NCBI RefSeq assembly: GCF_016859285.1
Contig: NC_053408.1
Location: 10,617,213-10,681,212, forward strand
Direction: 5' to 3'
Length of the DNA stretch: 64,000 nucleotides
From: Xiphias gladius
Lineage: Eukaryota; Chordata; Actinopteri; Istiophoriformes; Xiphiidae
The notes beneath the pieces are model-generated. The model worked only from the letters and a program-made list of their open reading frames with translations, searched no databases and had not been told where the DNA came from. This document shows positions 26,701 to 38,217 of this stretch, in pieces. Within the stretch, counting starts at the first letter, position 1, and each line of letters opens with the position of its first letter. The position numbers and the translations under genes are program-made.

Positions 26701-27766
26701 AACAAGTGCTTTGAAGCGATGCATTTTTATCACCGATGCAAATTTCATAGTATTTAAAATGTATTTGCTACTAAGCTGATTCATTACTTTTACTGAATAT
26801 GGAAAAAAACATTACTTCAAAACCATTGAATAGTTACCTTTTTTTTATAACTTTTCCTCTAAAATGTATTTTTAATAAGTTAAGCTTCGGTTAGCATTCA
26901 GACTTGCTCTTTTGGTGTTTTCTTTAATATTTACCATCATAAAGTCAAGTTTTTGCAAAAGGCACACAACTGTTACTGTAGATTAATAGAAAATTTTCCA
27001 TAGATCATCATATACAGGAGGTATGCCAGTAGCTTTTTGGTGATTCTGATGTGATACATGTAAAAAATGGAGGTAACTCGGCTTTAACCCCCCCATAATA
27101 AGCATTTTTAATTGCTATATACACATTTAATAAATGGTCTATAACACATTGTAATGTAGCTGTAATTTGATGTAAAGACATTTTAAATCTTTATTAATGT
27201 ACAATATTTTTCTCCTATTAAGACATTTAATATTATTACAATTGTGTTTTATTATATTTTCATGCATTATCTGTTTATACACCAGTCTCCAATTACAGGT
27301 GTCCAAAGAAGGAGTTCTAGTTGACAAATACATTAATGAACATTTATCTGGTTGAGACTGCACTCAAGTGTTAACAATTGGATTATTCATTAATACATTT
27401 TGAAAAAAAAAAAGCAGATGCCAGAAGTGCATTGTGTGTATCATTGCTTTCTGCACTGATATCACACTGCCCGGTATTGTTTCTCACATGAATGTTGAAC
27501 TGGTTCCAGAGATGAGGCTGACGAGTTTGTGGAGATCGGTGCACTAAATGGGATCTTTGTCCTTGGCCGGAGTATGGGCTTTATTGGTGAGTCCCGTTCA
27601 GACTGAGCCATGACAACAGTTGTCGTAGTATTAAAACAAGACGTCAAACTTCTTCTTCTGTCTTGCATTAGGCCATTACCTGGACCAGAAGAGGCTGAAA
27701 CAGGGTCTGTACCGCCACCCCTGGGACGACATCTCCTATGTGCTTCCTGAACATATGTCCATGTAA
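11625..27766 (+). CDS. acly: ATP-citrate synthase (ATP-citrate lyase)
   Basis: Cytosolic homotetramer that converts citrate, CoA and ATP to acetyl-CoA, oxaloacetate, ADP and phosphate, feeding lipid synthesis and acetylation. Coding exons: 11625-11783, 12501-12623, 13931-13993, 14505-14695, 15109-15188, 15512-15642, 16071-16189, 16475-16611, 16973-17034, 17771-17888, 18111-18265, 18935-19028, 21919-22060, 22805-22973, 23088-23192, 23377-23573, 23740-23821, 23997-24107, 24200-24327, 24435-24528, 25050-25204, 25304-25454, 25782-25925, 26165-26278, 26530-26612, 27510-27586, 27672-27766. This gives 1092 residues, like the human short isoform (1091). The ATP-grasp half comes first, then a regulatory linker with RTASFSE (Ser455, the human phosphosite). 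The CoA-ligase half has catalytic His751 in FGHAGACAN, and the C-terminus is a citrate-synthase-like domain ending [12 protein letters not shown]. The start ATG opens [12 protein letters not shown], the family N-terminus. Identification is certain. Confidence 0.98.
12330..12348. repeat. (GT)n microsatellite in acly intron
   Basis: A short GT run followed by interrupted GTGG units. Confidence 0.8.
17691..17729. repeat. (GT)n microsatellite just upstream of an acly exon
   Basis: About 19 GT units, ending only about 40 bases before the acceptor of the exon starting at 17771. It therefore occupies part of the region where the branch point and polypyrimidine tract would lie. Length variation here could affect splicing; that is inference. 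Confidence 0.95.
19277..19333 (+). other. acly: Candidate 57-nt cassette exon of acly
   Basis: Acceptor 'ttctctaag' and donor AAAG/GTAAGT (perfect consensus) bound 57 bases. Read in phase 1, between the exons ending at 19028 and starting at 21919, the segment is fully open and preserves the frame. It would insert 19 residues ([19 protein letters not shown]) into the regulatory linker after Ser455. Length divisible by three, correct phase and an open frame together are suggestive. I know of no exact mammalian counterpart. Confidence 0.4.
20052..20081 (+). other. acly: Candidate 30-nt cassette exon of acly
   Basis: Acceptor 'gggtcacag' and donor GGAG/GTATGG bound exactly 30 bases. In phase 1 they encode [10 protein letters not shown] with no stop. 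Human ACLY has an alternative exon of 10 residues at the same place in the linker (isoform 1 of 1101 against isoform 2 of 1091 residues). The matching length, phase and position support homology, although the residues differ. Confidence 0.55.
27090..27365. repeat. Dispersed repeat, copy A (in last acly intron region)
   Basis: Shares ordered phrases with 29455-29700, for example 'aacacattgtaatgtagctgt', 'ttaatgtaca', 'tctcctattaagac' and 'accagtctc'. Non-coding and diverged. It lies inside the intron between the exons ending at 26612 and starting at 27510. Confidence 0.6.
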
Positions 27767-29045
27767 TGCCAACATCAGAGATTGGGACGCACTTCCTGAT
27801 GCGACTGCCCATCTCACGTAACGTTTCTATACTCCCCGGGTTTTGACAACAGCTGCCTTCGGGGGAAAAAAGGGCAAGATGAGACGGGAAAGTAGACGTA
27901 CTATATGACTGAGGGATCCGGGTAGAAGTTTTCCATCTAGTTTTTACGGAGAAAAAGGGGAAGTATATTTTTAGATTTAGTTTTTGACAAATTATTTAAA
28001 AAGTCTGAGACGTAACTTATTCAGTTTTGAACAAAGAGCAAAACCAATGCAAACTACGGCAATTGCAAAAGCACAAAATCAATTGGTACTGGTAAAAATG
28101 CTAATAAATCTGTCTTGCATAGTCAGTACAAGGGCAGGATTCAGAGCGCATTTCAGTCATATTTCAGACGTTATTGCAATTTAACTAAACACATAGTTAC
28201 ACAAAAGTTAACCATTTAATCAGCATTTTTCTGTTCCAGGTCACAAAGTGTGCATTAGCATGCTTTCTGGCTTTCTCAGTATTGTACCTTAGTTTACACA
28301 CTAGCAAATCTAGGTAATACCAGTTTTTAAATTCCTTTTCCAAGTTTCACTTCCACTTAGAAATATCTTTGTCACCACAAAATAAACCAAAGTTATTTTT
28401 AGGATGTTTTGTCTTTGTTTAAAAAAAAAACAAAAAAAAAAGGGTCCAGGGGTAGATATTAAGGAGCTGGTCTACATCTTTATATTTTTAGAAGGAGGCA
28501 TCGTAATGGGATAAAGGAATTAAACACACTGATACTAAGTGTCACTCCACCATTGCCTTTCCTACAACAGATCGGCTAAAAACCCCAGTTGTATAGGACT
28601 GGTTGAAATTCATCAGCCGCTGTAAATTAGGTACAGTTTTCAGGTGTTTAAGTCTTTTACATCAAATACAAATTGAACTACTTGTGTTAATATTCTGAAT
28701 AACTGTGTCAGAAAACAGGGAAATGTGGAAGCATTAAAAGGGGACAAACACAATGCTTCATGAATGAGCCCTGTGAGTCTTGAAAGCATCTTTTGGCTAG
28801 GGACCATGAAAGCGGTTTGCTTTACTTGGGGAAATGATCCCACATAATACGGATGTCAGCACCGTAAAAGATTTGTTGACTAAAGACTTAGCACCAACTG
28901 AAAAACACTTTGTAACTGCCCACTGTATGGCCTGATGTGTTTGATCTTTGTTTCCCTGTTTTTATTTAACTGTGAAAAATGCTTTGTTTTTGTAATATGC
29001 TGTCATACAGTAGTATAATAATAAAGAACTTATTGTTTGACTTTT
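27767..29045 (+). other. acly: acly 3'UTR
   Basis: AT-rich non-coding sequence after the acly stop, ending soon after an AATAAA at 29020-29025. The size of about 1.3 kb fits the gene. It includes A-rich and T-rich runs but no recognisable repeat. Confidence 0.7.
29020..29025 (+). promoter_or_regulatory. Polyadenylation signal AATAAA (acly)
   Basis: Canonical hexamer, followed about 10 bases later by a TG/T-rich element ('ttattgtttgacttttcatttt'). Confidence 0.7.
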
Positions 29046-29454
29046 CATTTTGGCTGAAGTGTGTAATGTCTAAATCTGTTGTAGGTGAAGAAGAGTGATC
29101 TGTGAACAGAGGTGATGAGTCTGTGACGGGGGGTATCTACAGTACTAGAAGCTTAATAATCAGAACACTGATTTCAATGATCTTGGGTGGGAAAATGTTA
29201 ATAATTGCTGACGGAAAAAACTGGGTCTGTGGTTCCAAGGTCAACACCCAGCAGACATACTGCACATTGAGGCTTGAAACTACTCCGACAAAAGGCAAAT
29301 CTGTGAGCTGGACAGTATTGAAATTTTGCAGATATGGCATACAAGGGCGAGAACCAAAAGCTGCCCCACACCCACAGCGAAGCAGGACTCAAATGAGGTT
29401 TACTCAAAAGTATTGATGTATGACTAAACTTTTTACCTCCCCAACAGGTAACAA

Positions 29455-30260
29455 TTTAGACTTAGCATTTTTATTAAGTATATGAACATTTAATGAATGG
29501 CTTATAACCCACTATAATGTAGTTGTACGTAGCCATCAAGACATGTTATGCGCTCGTTAATGTACAGTATTCGTCAGGAGTTATAACTTCTCCTATTAAG
29601 ACGTATTTGATATTGTCATTCATCTGTATGTACCAGCCTCTATGTATGGATTGCAGACCTATTATGGTGTAACCCTTCATTAACCCATACACAGAGTCTG
29701 ACTGGCCGTTGATCTGTGTGCAAATCTTCCAACAGTTACAATACAGTAAATGTAAAAATGTTTACATTAAGAGCTGTTTCTATCACATTTAAGCTAAGAA
29801 GTTCCCATTAAATAAAGACTTTTGCAAGAGTGCTGTTTACATCCCATATTTTGGTAATAACTTGGCTGTGTGTTTCTATTCAGTAAGAATGCAGTTATTA
29901 ATGATTGTAAAGCGTTAATTCATACTTAGGATTCTGTACTTTCTGATAAGCAATCGTGTCTGTTATAAATGTTAGTCAGTCGTTAATAAAGAGTCTGGGG
30001 TTTCTCATAAGCCATCAGCAAAACTGAGGTCAGCCACCTACAAACTCTAATAACTCATTAATGAGAGATTGTACAATAATCCATGAAGTCTGTAGTTCTA
30101 AGTGTTAATAAGCAGTTTATAGCTGGATTTTAGTGTCAGGCTTGGGGAGGATTTTCCACAACCTGGCAACCCAAAAGCTGTTCTCATTAATGGCTTGTAA
30201 CTGATTTACAAAAGGTCAGTAAATGATTTACTAACCATTCACAAAGCCATTAGTCTATGA
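29455..30260. repeat. Intergenic repeat block, including copy B of the 27.1-kb repeat
   Basis: The first 250 bases match the repeat at 27.1 kb in ordered phrases ('cccactataatgtagttgt', 'gttaatgtacagtat', 'tctcctattaagacgta', 'accagcctc'). The rest is a chain of similar short phrases with 'taatgg', 'gttaataa' and 'ttataa' motifs up to about 30260. No gene is visible in the 29.05-30.48 kb spacer. Confidence 0.5.
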
Positions 30261-30479
30261 CCCCTGTACAAATGGTGCTTATCAGAAAAGTGGCACCAAA
30301 TCACTTCCTTACATTTTCTGCGGCACTGCATGTCTGTACAGTATAGCTGTAACACTGAGTCCTGCTTGTACCGAATACCACGCTTCAAACACGACCAAAT
30401 AATCGACAACAGACACGAAATGCGACCGATAACTCGCGGGCTGAGTGTTTGATTTACGATCATAGGACGCAACAACTCG

Positions 30480-30886
30480 AACAGCAGTTAGACAATTTCG
30501 TAACGCGCATGCGCGAAATCGGTGCATCCCTTCAACAAAGTTAAAATTGGCCAAAATAAAGACGTGTCGGTGCGTCGCAACGGCCGCAAAAAGATCGACA
30601 ACATCGAGGACTGTCCCCGCATTTTGCGTCGGGCACGTGGGTCTCCGGTGTGAACAGAGATATTAGCTTGAATCTTAGAGCCTCCAATTGACGGTCCAGC
30701 AAACATCGGGGAATATTCTTGAAGACGGAAGTGAGCGCTGTAGTTTTTCCCAATCAAGGCTGTGGACGCTTCGCATGCATGTCAGTTTTTGATTGTCTAC
30801 TTACGTGTGTTGTCTATGCCTGCGAGTTTTTCCCGAAGGTGGGTCAGAGCTTTCATCTGCCTCCGAGACTGGCGTCCGCCTGCGGC
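30480..30886 (+). promoter_or_regulatory. klhl11: CpG-rich promoter and 5'UTR of klhl11
   Basis: CpG density jumps at about 30480 ('cgtaacgcgcatgcgcg', an NRF1-like GCGCATGCGC core at 30501-30510) and stays high into the first coding exon. No TATA box is seen, as expected for a CpG-island promoter. The NRF1 assignment is by motif only. Confidence 0.55.
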
Positions 30887-33800
30887 ATGGCAGCGGCGGC
30901 AGAGGAGCCGGAGGACGGCGGCGCACGGGGAACGGTAACAGGTGACGGGGAACCTGAGGAGGCCGCGGAGTTCACCTGCCCGGCCTACTGCTCGGAGCTC
31001 TCCCGGCGGCAGAACGAGCAGAGGAAGGCGGGGCTGTTCTGCGACTTGACGCTGGTCTTCGGCTCCGGTGGGGCGTCCGGGGAGAGGAACCAAACCCTCA
31101 CCGCCCACCGCTCCGTTTTGTCCGCGGCGTCGCACTACTTCACGCTGCTGCTGGGCGGACAGTTTTCCGAGTCTCTGTCGGGGCGAGTGGAGCTGAGGGA
31201 GTGGAGCTCGGAAAGCGGACCGGACCCCGAGACTGTGAGGAGTGTCGTGCAGTTCATGTACACGGGGGAGATCACGGTGACCACCGCAAATGTGCATGAA
31301 GTGTTGGAACTTGCTGACAGGTGAGTTTTGTCAATCTGAATCAGAATAACAACTTTCGTTGGACAGTTGTCCTACAGGCCTTTGTTTCCAGCGGTAAATA
31401 AGCCAGACCTTCTCTGGATCCTCGTTATATCAGCAGCTGTGACTTAGATAAGAGTAAGCAACACCTGTGGAACCAGGCACTCCGTGGTTTTATTAAGCCT
31501 GCGTGTTGTCATTATAAGAAAATTAGGGCGCAAAGTGCATCTGGCAGGGATATGGGTCAGATCATCAGCCAAATGTGCACATCTTGGGTTAAACCACGGG
31601 CCTGGTCTTTACCAATACTCTGTACGGACCAGGTTTGCAAATAACGACTGTTTTCATTATCAATTAATCATGAATGGATTCTGACACAACAGGCTCCTGG
31701 ACAAAGACATGTGAAAGGCCTCCCACCCTTCATTCGTAGGACCAAAGCACACACACACACTGAAAGAGGCACAAACTGATCATAAATCGTAGCCATGTCA
31801 TTTGTGGTCAATTTGTGTCTCCTCGTGGTCATTTTGCCTCTCTATGAAGATATTTTGCTTCTCTTTGTGGTGCTTTTGAATTGCTTTGCGTCTTTGTGGA
31901 AGCTTTGAGTCTCTATGTAGTTGTTTTGTGTATCTTCGTGGTCCTTTTGCATCTGTAGTCTTTTTACTTCTTTTTGTTGCTGCTTTGCATCTCCTTTGCT
32001 GTCATTTTGTGTTTTTTTGCGGATCTTTGTCATCTCTTTGAGGACATTTTGCATGTCTTTGTAGATATTTTGTTTTGTTTGCTGTTGTTTTGCCTCTCTT
32101 TCTGGTCATTTCGCATCCAATTTTTGTCATTTGGTTCCTCTCTCTGGAATATTTTGCAGGTGAAGACCAGGGACCCCTTGGCCCCTTTGGGTAAATCCAT
32201 TCATGCAGTTATTCTAGAGCTGTAACTAACAATCGATTAATCTGCTGATTTGCTTTTTTCAAATAATCGATTGTCAAGTCTATGAAAGTCAAAAAATTAT
32301 CAAAACTGCCAAACACAACTTAGAATTTTTGGCAGATTTGCTTAAGAAATAACTGATTAATCAATCACCAAAGTAGCCGTCATTTAATTTTCTGTCAAAA
32401 CGTTACCTGACGACTGATTCGATTGCTTGTTTCAGCTGTAATACGAACCGTTTCGTACTACTGCCAAAGTGAGTCCTCTGGGAATAGGTGAGGCTACTAT
32501 TGGCATCTTGTGCATCTTGTTTATGTATTGTTAAAGACTGTACACATCCATGTGAAACCCACACAGGTGTTCACTCTTCCCTGATTACACCTTTCTTCAG
32601 GCGTTGTTTAGGGTGTAAACAATGTGCTGGACTGACAACTCCCTTATTATCCTGTGCTGTTGCACTTTTGACATTTCAAAGGAGCAGACTGCTGCAGACT
32701 GTCACACACTCGTGGCTTACTGGGACACTTGAATACAATAGAGCCATCATTAATGGCACTAGTGACACCTGTGCTTCTCCTACTACGACAAGTCAAAATG
32801 TCTGCTGTGAAAAAGGGCTATTATGAACGGTTCAATTATTTTATATAATGTATTACAATATTTTATCGCATCATCAAGGCAATTTGACAATACTGCACTT
32901 AAAATTATGTTTTTAAGTAGCGGTGACCCATGTATATGAAAGTCCGAGTAAAAACACTTAAGAGACATGTATTCAAGGTTACAGACACATGGTACTGCGA
33001 GACCACCAAGGTAATATCTTCCTCAAGAACAAAAATGTCAAGACAGAGTGTCTTGGTTTCTCTTGAGAGTCCATGTTTCTACACTGTTTATTACAGATAA
33101 CGAGTTTTTACTTGCAGTGCCAAAGGATATCTAATGTTTCACTGTACTGAATGCAGGCTTTTGTTCCATCCATTTTTACTGCTTACTGAAAGTGCTGATA
33201 TCACCTGCTGAGATCTTTGGTTAGAATTAAAACCTGTTGGGAGTACATTACACAACTTACTTGGCAGGCATCACTACTAGTTCAATGCACCGCTTTTACA
33301 CATCAGCGTTCTGATAATTCTGATTTATTCACCCTGTCAGGTTCCTGTTGGTGCAGCTAAAGAACTTTTGTGGAGAGTTTCTGATGAAGAAGTTGAGCCT
33401 GTCCAACTGTGTAGCCGTGCACAGCCTCGCCCACATGTACACCCTGGACCAGCTGGCCCTGGGAGCCGCCGAGACGATTAGAAGAAACTTCCACAAAGTC
33501 ATCCGCAGTGAGGAATTCTACGCGCTGCCATTTCACCTGGTGCGAGACTGGCTGTCGGACTCAGAAATCACTGTGGATTCTGAACAGGAGTTGTTTGAGA
33601 CCATTGTAAAATGGGTGCACCAAAACACAGAGGAGCGAGAGAAGCATTTCGAGGAGCTGTTCAGGCTTTTGAGGCTGCCACAGATTGCTCCTACCGTCCT
33701 GACACGGGTGGTGAGGAAGGAGCCCTTAGTGGCAAGCCGTGCATCTTGTCAGAAGCTGGTGTCTGAAACCCTTGAGGTCCATGCTGTCCACTTTGAGAGC

Positions 33801-34925
33801 CTCAAGTCAGCTGACTTAGAGCTCTGTGCCTCCTACATGGCAGCGATCCAGCCACGTTTTGGACAGAACATGGATGTAATCATGGTGGTGGGTGGTGTTT
33901 CAGAAGGTGGAGAGTATTTGAGCGAGTGTGTGGGCTACTTTGTTGCTGAGGACCGTTGGGTCAACCTGCCACACATTCACAACCACCTTGACGGACATGC
34001 CATCGCAGTCACTGACAGCCATGTCTATGTGGCAGGCTCCATGGAGCCAGGCTTCGCCAAGGTGGTTGAGCGCTACAACCCCAACCTCAACAGCTGGGAG
34101 CAGGTCAACAGCCTGACCTCCCGCAAGCATTCCTTCGGCCTCACATGCGTCAAAGATGTACTCTACAGCATCGGTGGTCACGGCAACTTCAGTCCAGGCT
34201 TTAAGGATGTTGCCGTCTACGAGCCTGAGCAGGACGAGTGGCACAATCTTGAGCCAGCACCAACAATACTTAGAGATGTAAAAACAGTCAGCGTGGAGGA
34301 CCGCTACGTGTATGTGATGGCCAGGACCCCTGTAGACGTGGACAATGAGGACGGACTGAGCACTGTGACCACCTGCTATGATACAGAGAGTCACAAGTGG
34401 CAGGACGTGGACTCCTTACCGCTCATCGATAACTACTGTATTTTTCAAATGGCTGTTGCATCCAACAACTTCTACCACACAGCTTCCTGTTGCCCCAAGA
34501 ACTATAAGTTAACAGTTGAGGCCTCTCAGCAGAAAATAAGCAGAAACATCTCAAACGACATCCTCGACAGCCTCCCCCCAGAGGTCCTTGGTATGGAAGG
34601 TGCTGCCATTTGCTACCTGGGTGACGACATATTCATCATTGGTGGGTGGAGGAACAGCAGCAACATGGACAAGCAGTACCGCAAGGAGGTCTACCGTTAC
34701 TGTGCTGAGAGGAAGCGTTGGACGCTGCTGCCACCCTTACCTCAGCCTCGCTGCCGAGCCGCAGCCTGCCACGTTCGCATCCCGTACCAGTATCTTTACG
34801 GCTGCCAGCGCTACCCCATGCCCCAGAACTTGGCTCGCCAGCGAGACCGCATGCAGCAGATGCAGCAGCTCCATCGACGTACCCTCACTCTGCGGAGACA
34901 GCTGCAGTCTCAGATTGAATGTTGA
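30887..34925 (+). CDS. klhl11: Kelch-like protein 11, BTB-BACK-Kelch CUL3 adaptor
   Basis: Substrate adaptor for CUL3 ubiquitin ligases. Two coding exons, 30887-31320 and 33341-34925, join within an Arg codon (phase 2) to give 672 residues (human 708). This is the same two-exon architecture I recall for the mammalian gene. The start [12 protein letters not shown] is the first ATG after a CpG-rich leader; the frame stays open upstream but an Ala-rich N-terminus is typical of KLHL11. The BTB domain covers about residues 52-150 ([33 protein letters not shown]). BACK follows ([34 protein letters not shown]), then Kelch blades from about residue 320 ([31 protein letters not shown]). The C-terminus is a basic, Gln-rich helix ([15 protein letters not shown]). 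Identification is certain. Confidence 0.97.
31795..32170. repeat. Degenerate minisatellite in klhl11 intron
   Basis: About 15 diverged units of roughly 24 bp around a consensus like 'tttgtggtcattttgcatctc'. The period is visible in repeated 'cattttg', 'gtctctttg' and 'gtggt' words. Long open frames on both strands here arise only from the repeat structure. Confidence 0.8.
32211..32440 (+). repeat. Teleost ATTAATC interspersed repeat, copy 2
   Basis: Begins 'ctagagctgtaactaacaatcg', contains 'gattaatctgctgatt' and ends near 'gattgcttgtttcagctgta'. Same family as the copy at 9.0 kb, with an internal deletion. Confidence 0.7.
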
Positions 34926-36880
34926 GATCGAACCTGACGATCTGCCCAGTCTAGTTAGCACTTCATCTGCTGATAAATGCCTTGTTGTTGTAGCAAGACT
35001 TCTGTCTTGTTTTTTGCCTTTTATTGAGGTGAATAGTCTGCATGGGTTAACCTGGGCCTAAAGATTACAATGTTAAAAGTGCAAATAAAGAAAAAAAATA
35101 AGAATTAGCCAGACAGGTTGGTAAGTTAACAGTCTTGCATAATCATTTTGGCCTCGCGTCGTTAGCTTACGCCTTACTTTCCTTCTGCTAGTAAATGATA
35201 CTGTGATTACTGTGACATTTTCTGAAAAGATTGTTGATTTCACTGCTAAACAACTGAGCGTTTCCTATTATGTGTGGTCTGTCTTAACACCTAAGAGTAA
35301 GTGGTGTAAGTATTTGTTGTGGTGCAAGTTAAACTAAAACTGAGGGTTATCAGTGAAGCTTTTCCTGTGAAATCTGGTTTAGTGTTGAGATGTAAACTTA
35401 GCAAATGAAACGATGTCTACATTTATTGTGATGTGGGTTAGAATTAAATTGCACTTAAATTATCAGTGTGGCGGCAACGAACATACTGTAACCAGCTACC
35501 AGCTGAGAAAAGAAACTTTTTACTGCTCTTGCTACCTTCATCTAAAATCTACATTCTTTTTACACCATGATTTTCCTTTTTTTTTTTTTTGCACTGTAAG
35601 GATTGAAATATCTGGTTGATTGTATTAAGTATGTTTTGTGTGCACCACTTGACATAGACCTTTTTTTTTTTTTTTAGCAAGAAATAAGTATTGAGCTAAG
35701 GACATATTTGGGAACACCGTTCTCTGTGATAAAACATAAGCCTGCTTAATACATTTTTGCACTAAAATATGTGCACTAAAACAATTTTTACAGACTGCAA
35801 AATACTGATTAGCCATTCCATTGGATGTGTATAAATGTGTATGATTGATTTCTTAAATAACTCAGCCGGTCAAAATCCGCTTTATTTCACTTTCCAAAAT
35901 TGTTGTTGTTTGTTGCGTATCTTGAATGATAGACCGAATGCCACCATAATAATTTTTGGCAAAATATCTCTATTTCTGATTGAAATTTAAACTCTGTTAT
36001 ACCATTTCATGTTGTTGTGACAGTGGGTAAACACGGTGGCTTTGTTGAGTTATTTGGTTGGTTTGTTTTAGTGGCCTCGTTTGGTTTGTTCTGCCTTTTT
36101 ACTTCTGGCAGAATTTGCTCGGCATCCTACTTTGAGTAAATAAGAGCACATGTTCACACGTGGACACTGCGCCGTGGAAAGACTGTGAAATTTGTGAAAC
36201 ACATTAAACCAAGAGGCTGTTTTGTGAATGATCCCAACTGTTCCTTATTAATGCAGTTGAATTAATCGTATTTCCTGCACCAAAGGAAGCTGAGTGTTAA
36301 CTTTTAAAAAAGTTGGGTTGTTTTTTTTGTTTTTTTGTTTTTGTATTTTCATTCCTATCTTGTAACTCAGTTAATGTTGTGTGGACCAGTTGCTGAGCTC
36401 AGTGTGTTTCTCTAACACTGTTGAAATTGCTACTGCCTGTGGTATCTCCAGCCAAGCTGTTCATACTCTAATTAGGCTCGGTGAGCCTAACATTTTTCCG
36501 CTAACATACTGTACATAATGTGAACAGAACTGATTGATTAATGATTTCATCCAGTTGTATATGTGGAGGTTCAGATTTTTAAAGAATGTGTTTTAAGCCA
36601 GCTTCTAGGATTACTGCAAAATGCAAAGGAGTAGACTCAGATATAGGCAGGTTTTAGTCATTGGCAGTAGTATAGCAATGCCACGTTTGAGGCTGGATTT
36701 CAAGTTCAGATTTTTATCAAAGTTTGATTAGAGTTGGTTTTGGATAAAGTATGATTTGCCAGTGCCATTCATTGAGATTTCATGAAGCTAATTTCACGGT
36801 GTGACGTGGTCTCGTTGCATTTGTATGTGCAAGAGCTGCAAGTGTACAGACAATGCAATAAAAGATAATGCATTGAAATG
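34926..36880 (+). other. klhl11: klhl11 3'UTR with two polyadenylation signals
   Basis: AT-rich non-coding sequence. AATAAA occurs early at 35084-35089 and again at 36857-36862, so both a short (about 160 bases) and a long (about 1.95 kb) 3'UTR are possible. The early signal is followed by an A run that may reflect internal priming rather than real cleavage. Confidence 0.55.
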
Positions 36881-37249
36881 CTGTTTGTCATCTCCTGGGG
36901 GGGAAAAAAGCAACTTTTAATCCACCCAGCCATCTATGTATCCTATTTACATACTTTATTTTTTTTTTTTTAGTCATGACAGAAAACAATAACATAACAA
37001 AAATGTCCAAACATTTTTTTAATGAACAGTGTTATATTTATCAGTCATAAACGCTGATCACCACCAAATGCCAGATTTAGCCAAACAGCTCATTTTCTTC
37101 TCCAGTGCCTTGGCAGGTTGATGTGACTCAAGACCAAAAGCAGACAAACAACCGATATTAAATCGCTCATAGTGTCTCTATGTTACAATTTAACAATACA
37201 CTTTTGTTGATATTTGAAGTTACAATACATTGCTACATGTTACATGGAG

Positions 37250-37830
37250 ATCCTATCTCACAATTACGAGAAAATGTACTGGGACAGAATTTGGAACGGT
37301 TCAGAACTTGCCCGAAAATCATCAGGTTTTTAGGATTTCTTCAGTATCAAAATAATTCATTGATAGTTGTCAGTATGTCCAGTGGTAAACAGCAAAAGGG
37401 AAAAGTTAATGGTTTATTCGGCGTACTTAATTTTCTGAAATGTAAACAAATACAGACTAAATAACCGGGGTTCAAGTTGTAGCCCACAGAGCAATTCCTG
37501 GCAACATTATTACTCCGTGTCTTGTAAAATTTTACATCTGCTCAGTGAAGACCTTTAACGTTTAGTGTAACCTTTTCCTAAATACTTTGTCAAAAAAATT
37601 ACACTTAATTATATGGACAATTAAGCTCATTATATAGATATAAACCATTAAGTCGGGTAGCGCCATAAGGCCTGTCTTTTCAATATGAAAATGACTATTG
37701 ATAACCACCTTAACCTTTTCTCATAATTACGAGATCCGGGTCTCTCGTAATAATGGCATCTTTTCTCATAATAATGAGATTGTAAAATATAATTATGAGA
37801 CAGGGAAGTCATGCGAGATAAGGTCTCAAT
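37250..37830. repeat. Spacer with palindromic CTCATAATTACGAGA-type motifs
   Basis: The klhl11-nt5c3b spacer contains several near-palindromic units: 'ctcacaattacgag' at about 37257-37270, 'tctcataattacgaga' at about 37719-37734, then related units 'tctcataataatgaga' and 'ataattatgaga' up to about 37800. No gene is visible from 36.9 to 38.2 kb. Confidence 0.55.
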
Positions 37831-37938
37831 TTTTTTTCTTTTAATATTAGGGTTAATTAGTAATTAAATCTCAAATTTCCGTATTCAGTTGGTGATCTAA
37901 TTCAAATTATTTTGGCAATGATAAATAAATGATTGTTT

Positions 37939-37986
37939 GACGACGCACATTTGTTCCCCCCGAGGTAGGAACAAATGTGCGTCGTC
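37939..37986. repeat. Perfect 19-bp inverted repeat upstream of nt5c3b
   Basis: Left arm GACGACGCACATTTGTTCC (37939-37957), 10-base loop, right arm GGAACAAATGTGCGTCGTC (37968-37986). There is no mismatch. It sits in the CpG-rich segment about 230 bases before the presumed nt5c3b start codon. Confidence 0.95.
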
Positions 37987-38217
37987 GTCGGAACCATGTC
38001 TGTGGAACCACGGAGGAGTGGGAAGGCTGAGGGTGCGACAAAACAGGGCGAACGTAAACAAATCGTTCAAAACCAGCAGGAGACTGTGAAGTGTTTCGTT
38101 AATTCTTCACATACTCCGTTTTTTTTTAGACATGAACAGCCGGCCATTTAAAAGCATGTACTCTTGACGACGGACGGGAGTTGGCGCCTCGCAGACTCGT
38201 CTCCTCTCCGTTTGAAA

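Noticed and set aside
30797..31297. 166-codon minus-strand frame
   Set aside because: Antisense shadow of the GC-rich first klhl11 exon.
33900..34394. 164-codon minus-strand frame
   Set aside because: Antisense to the Kelch domain of klhl11; arises from codon bias.
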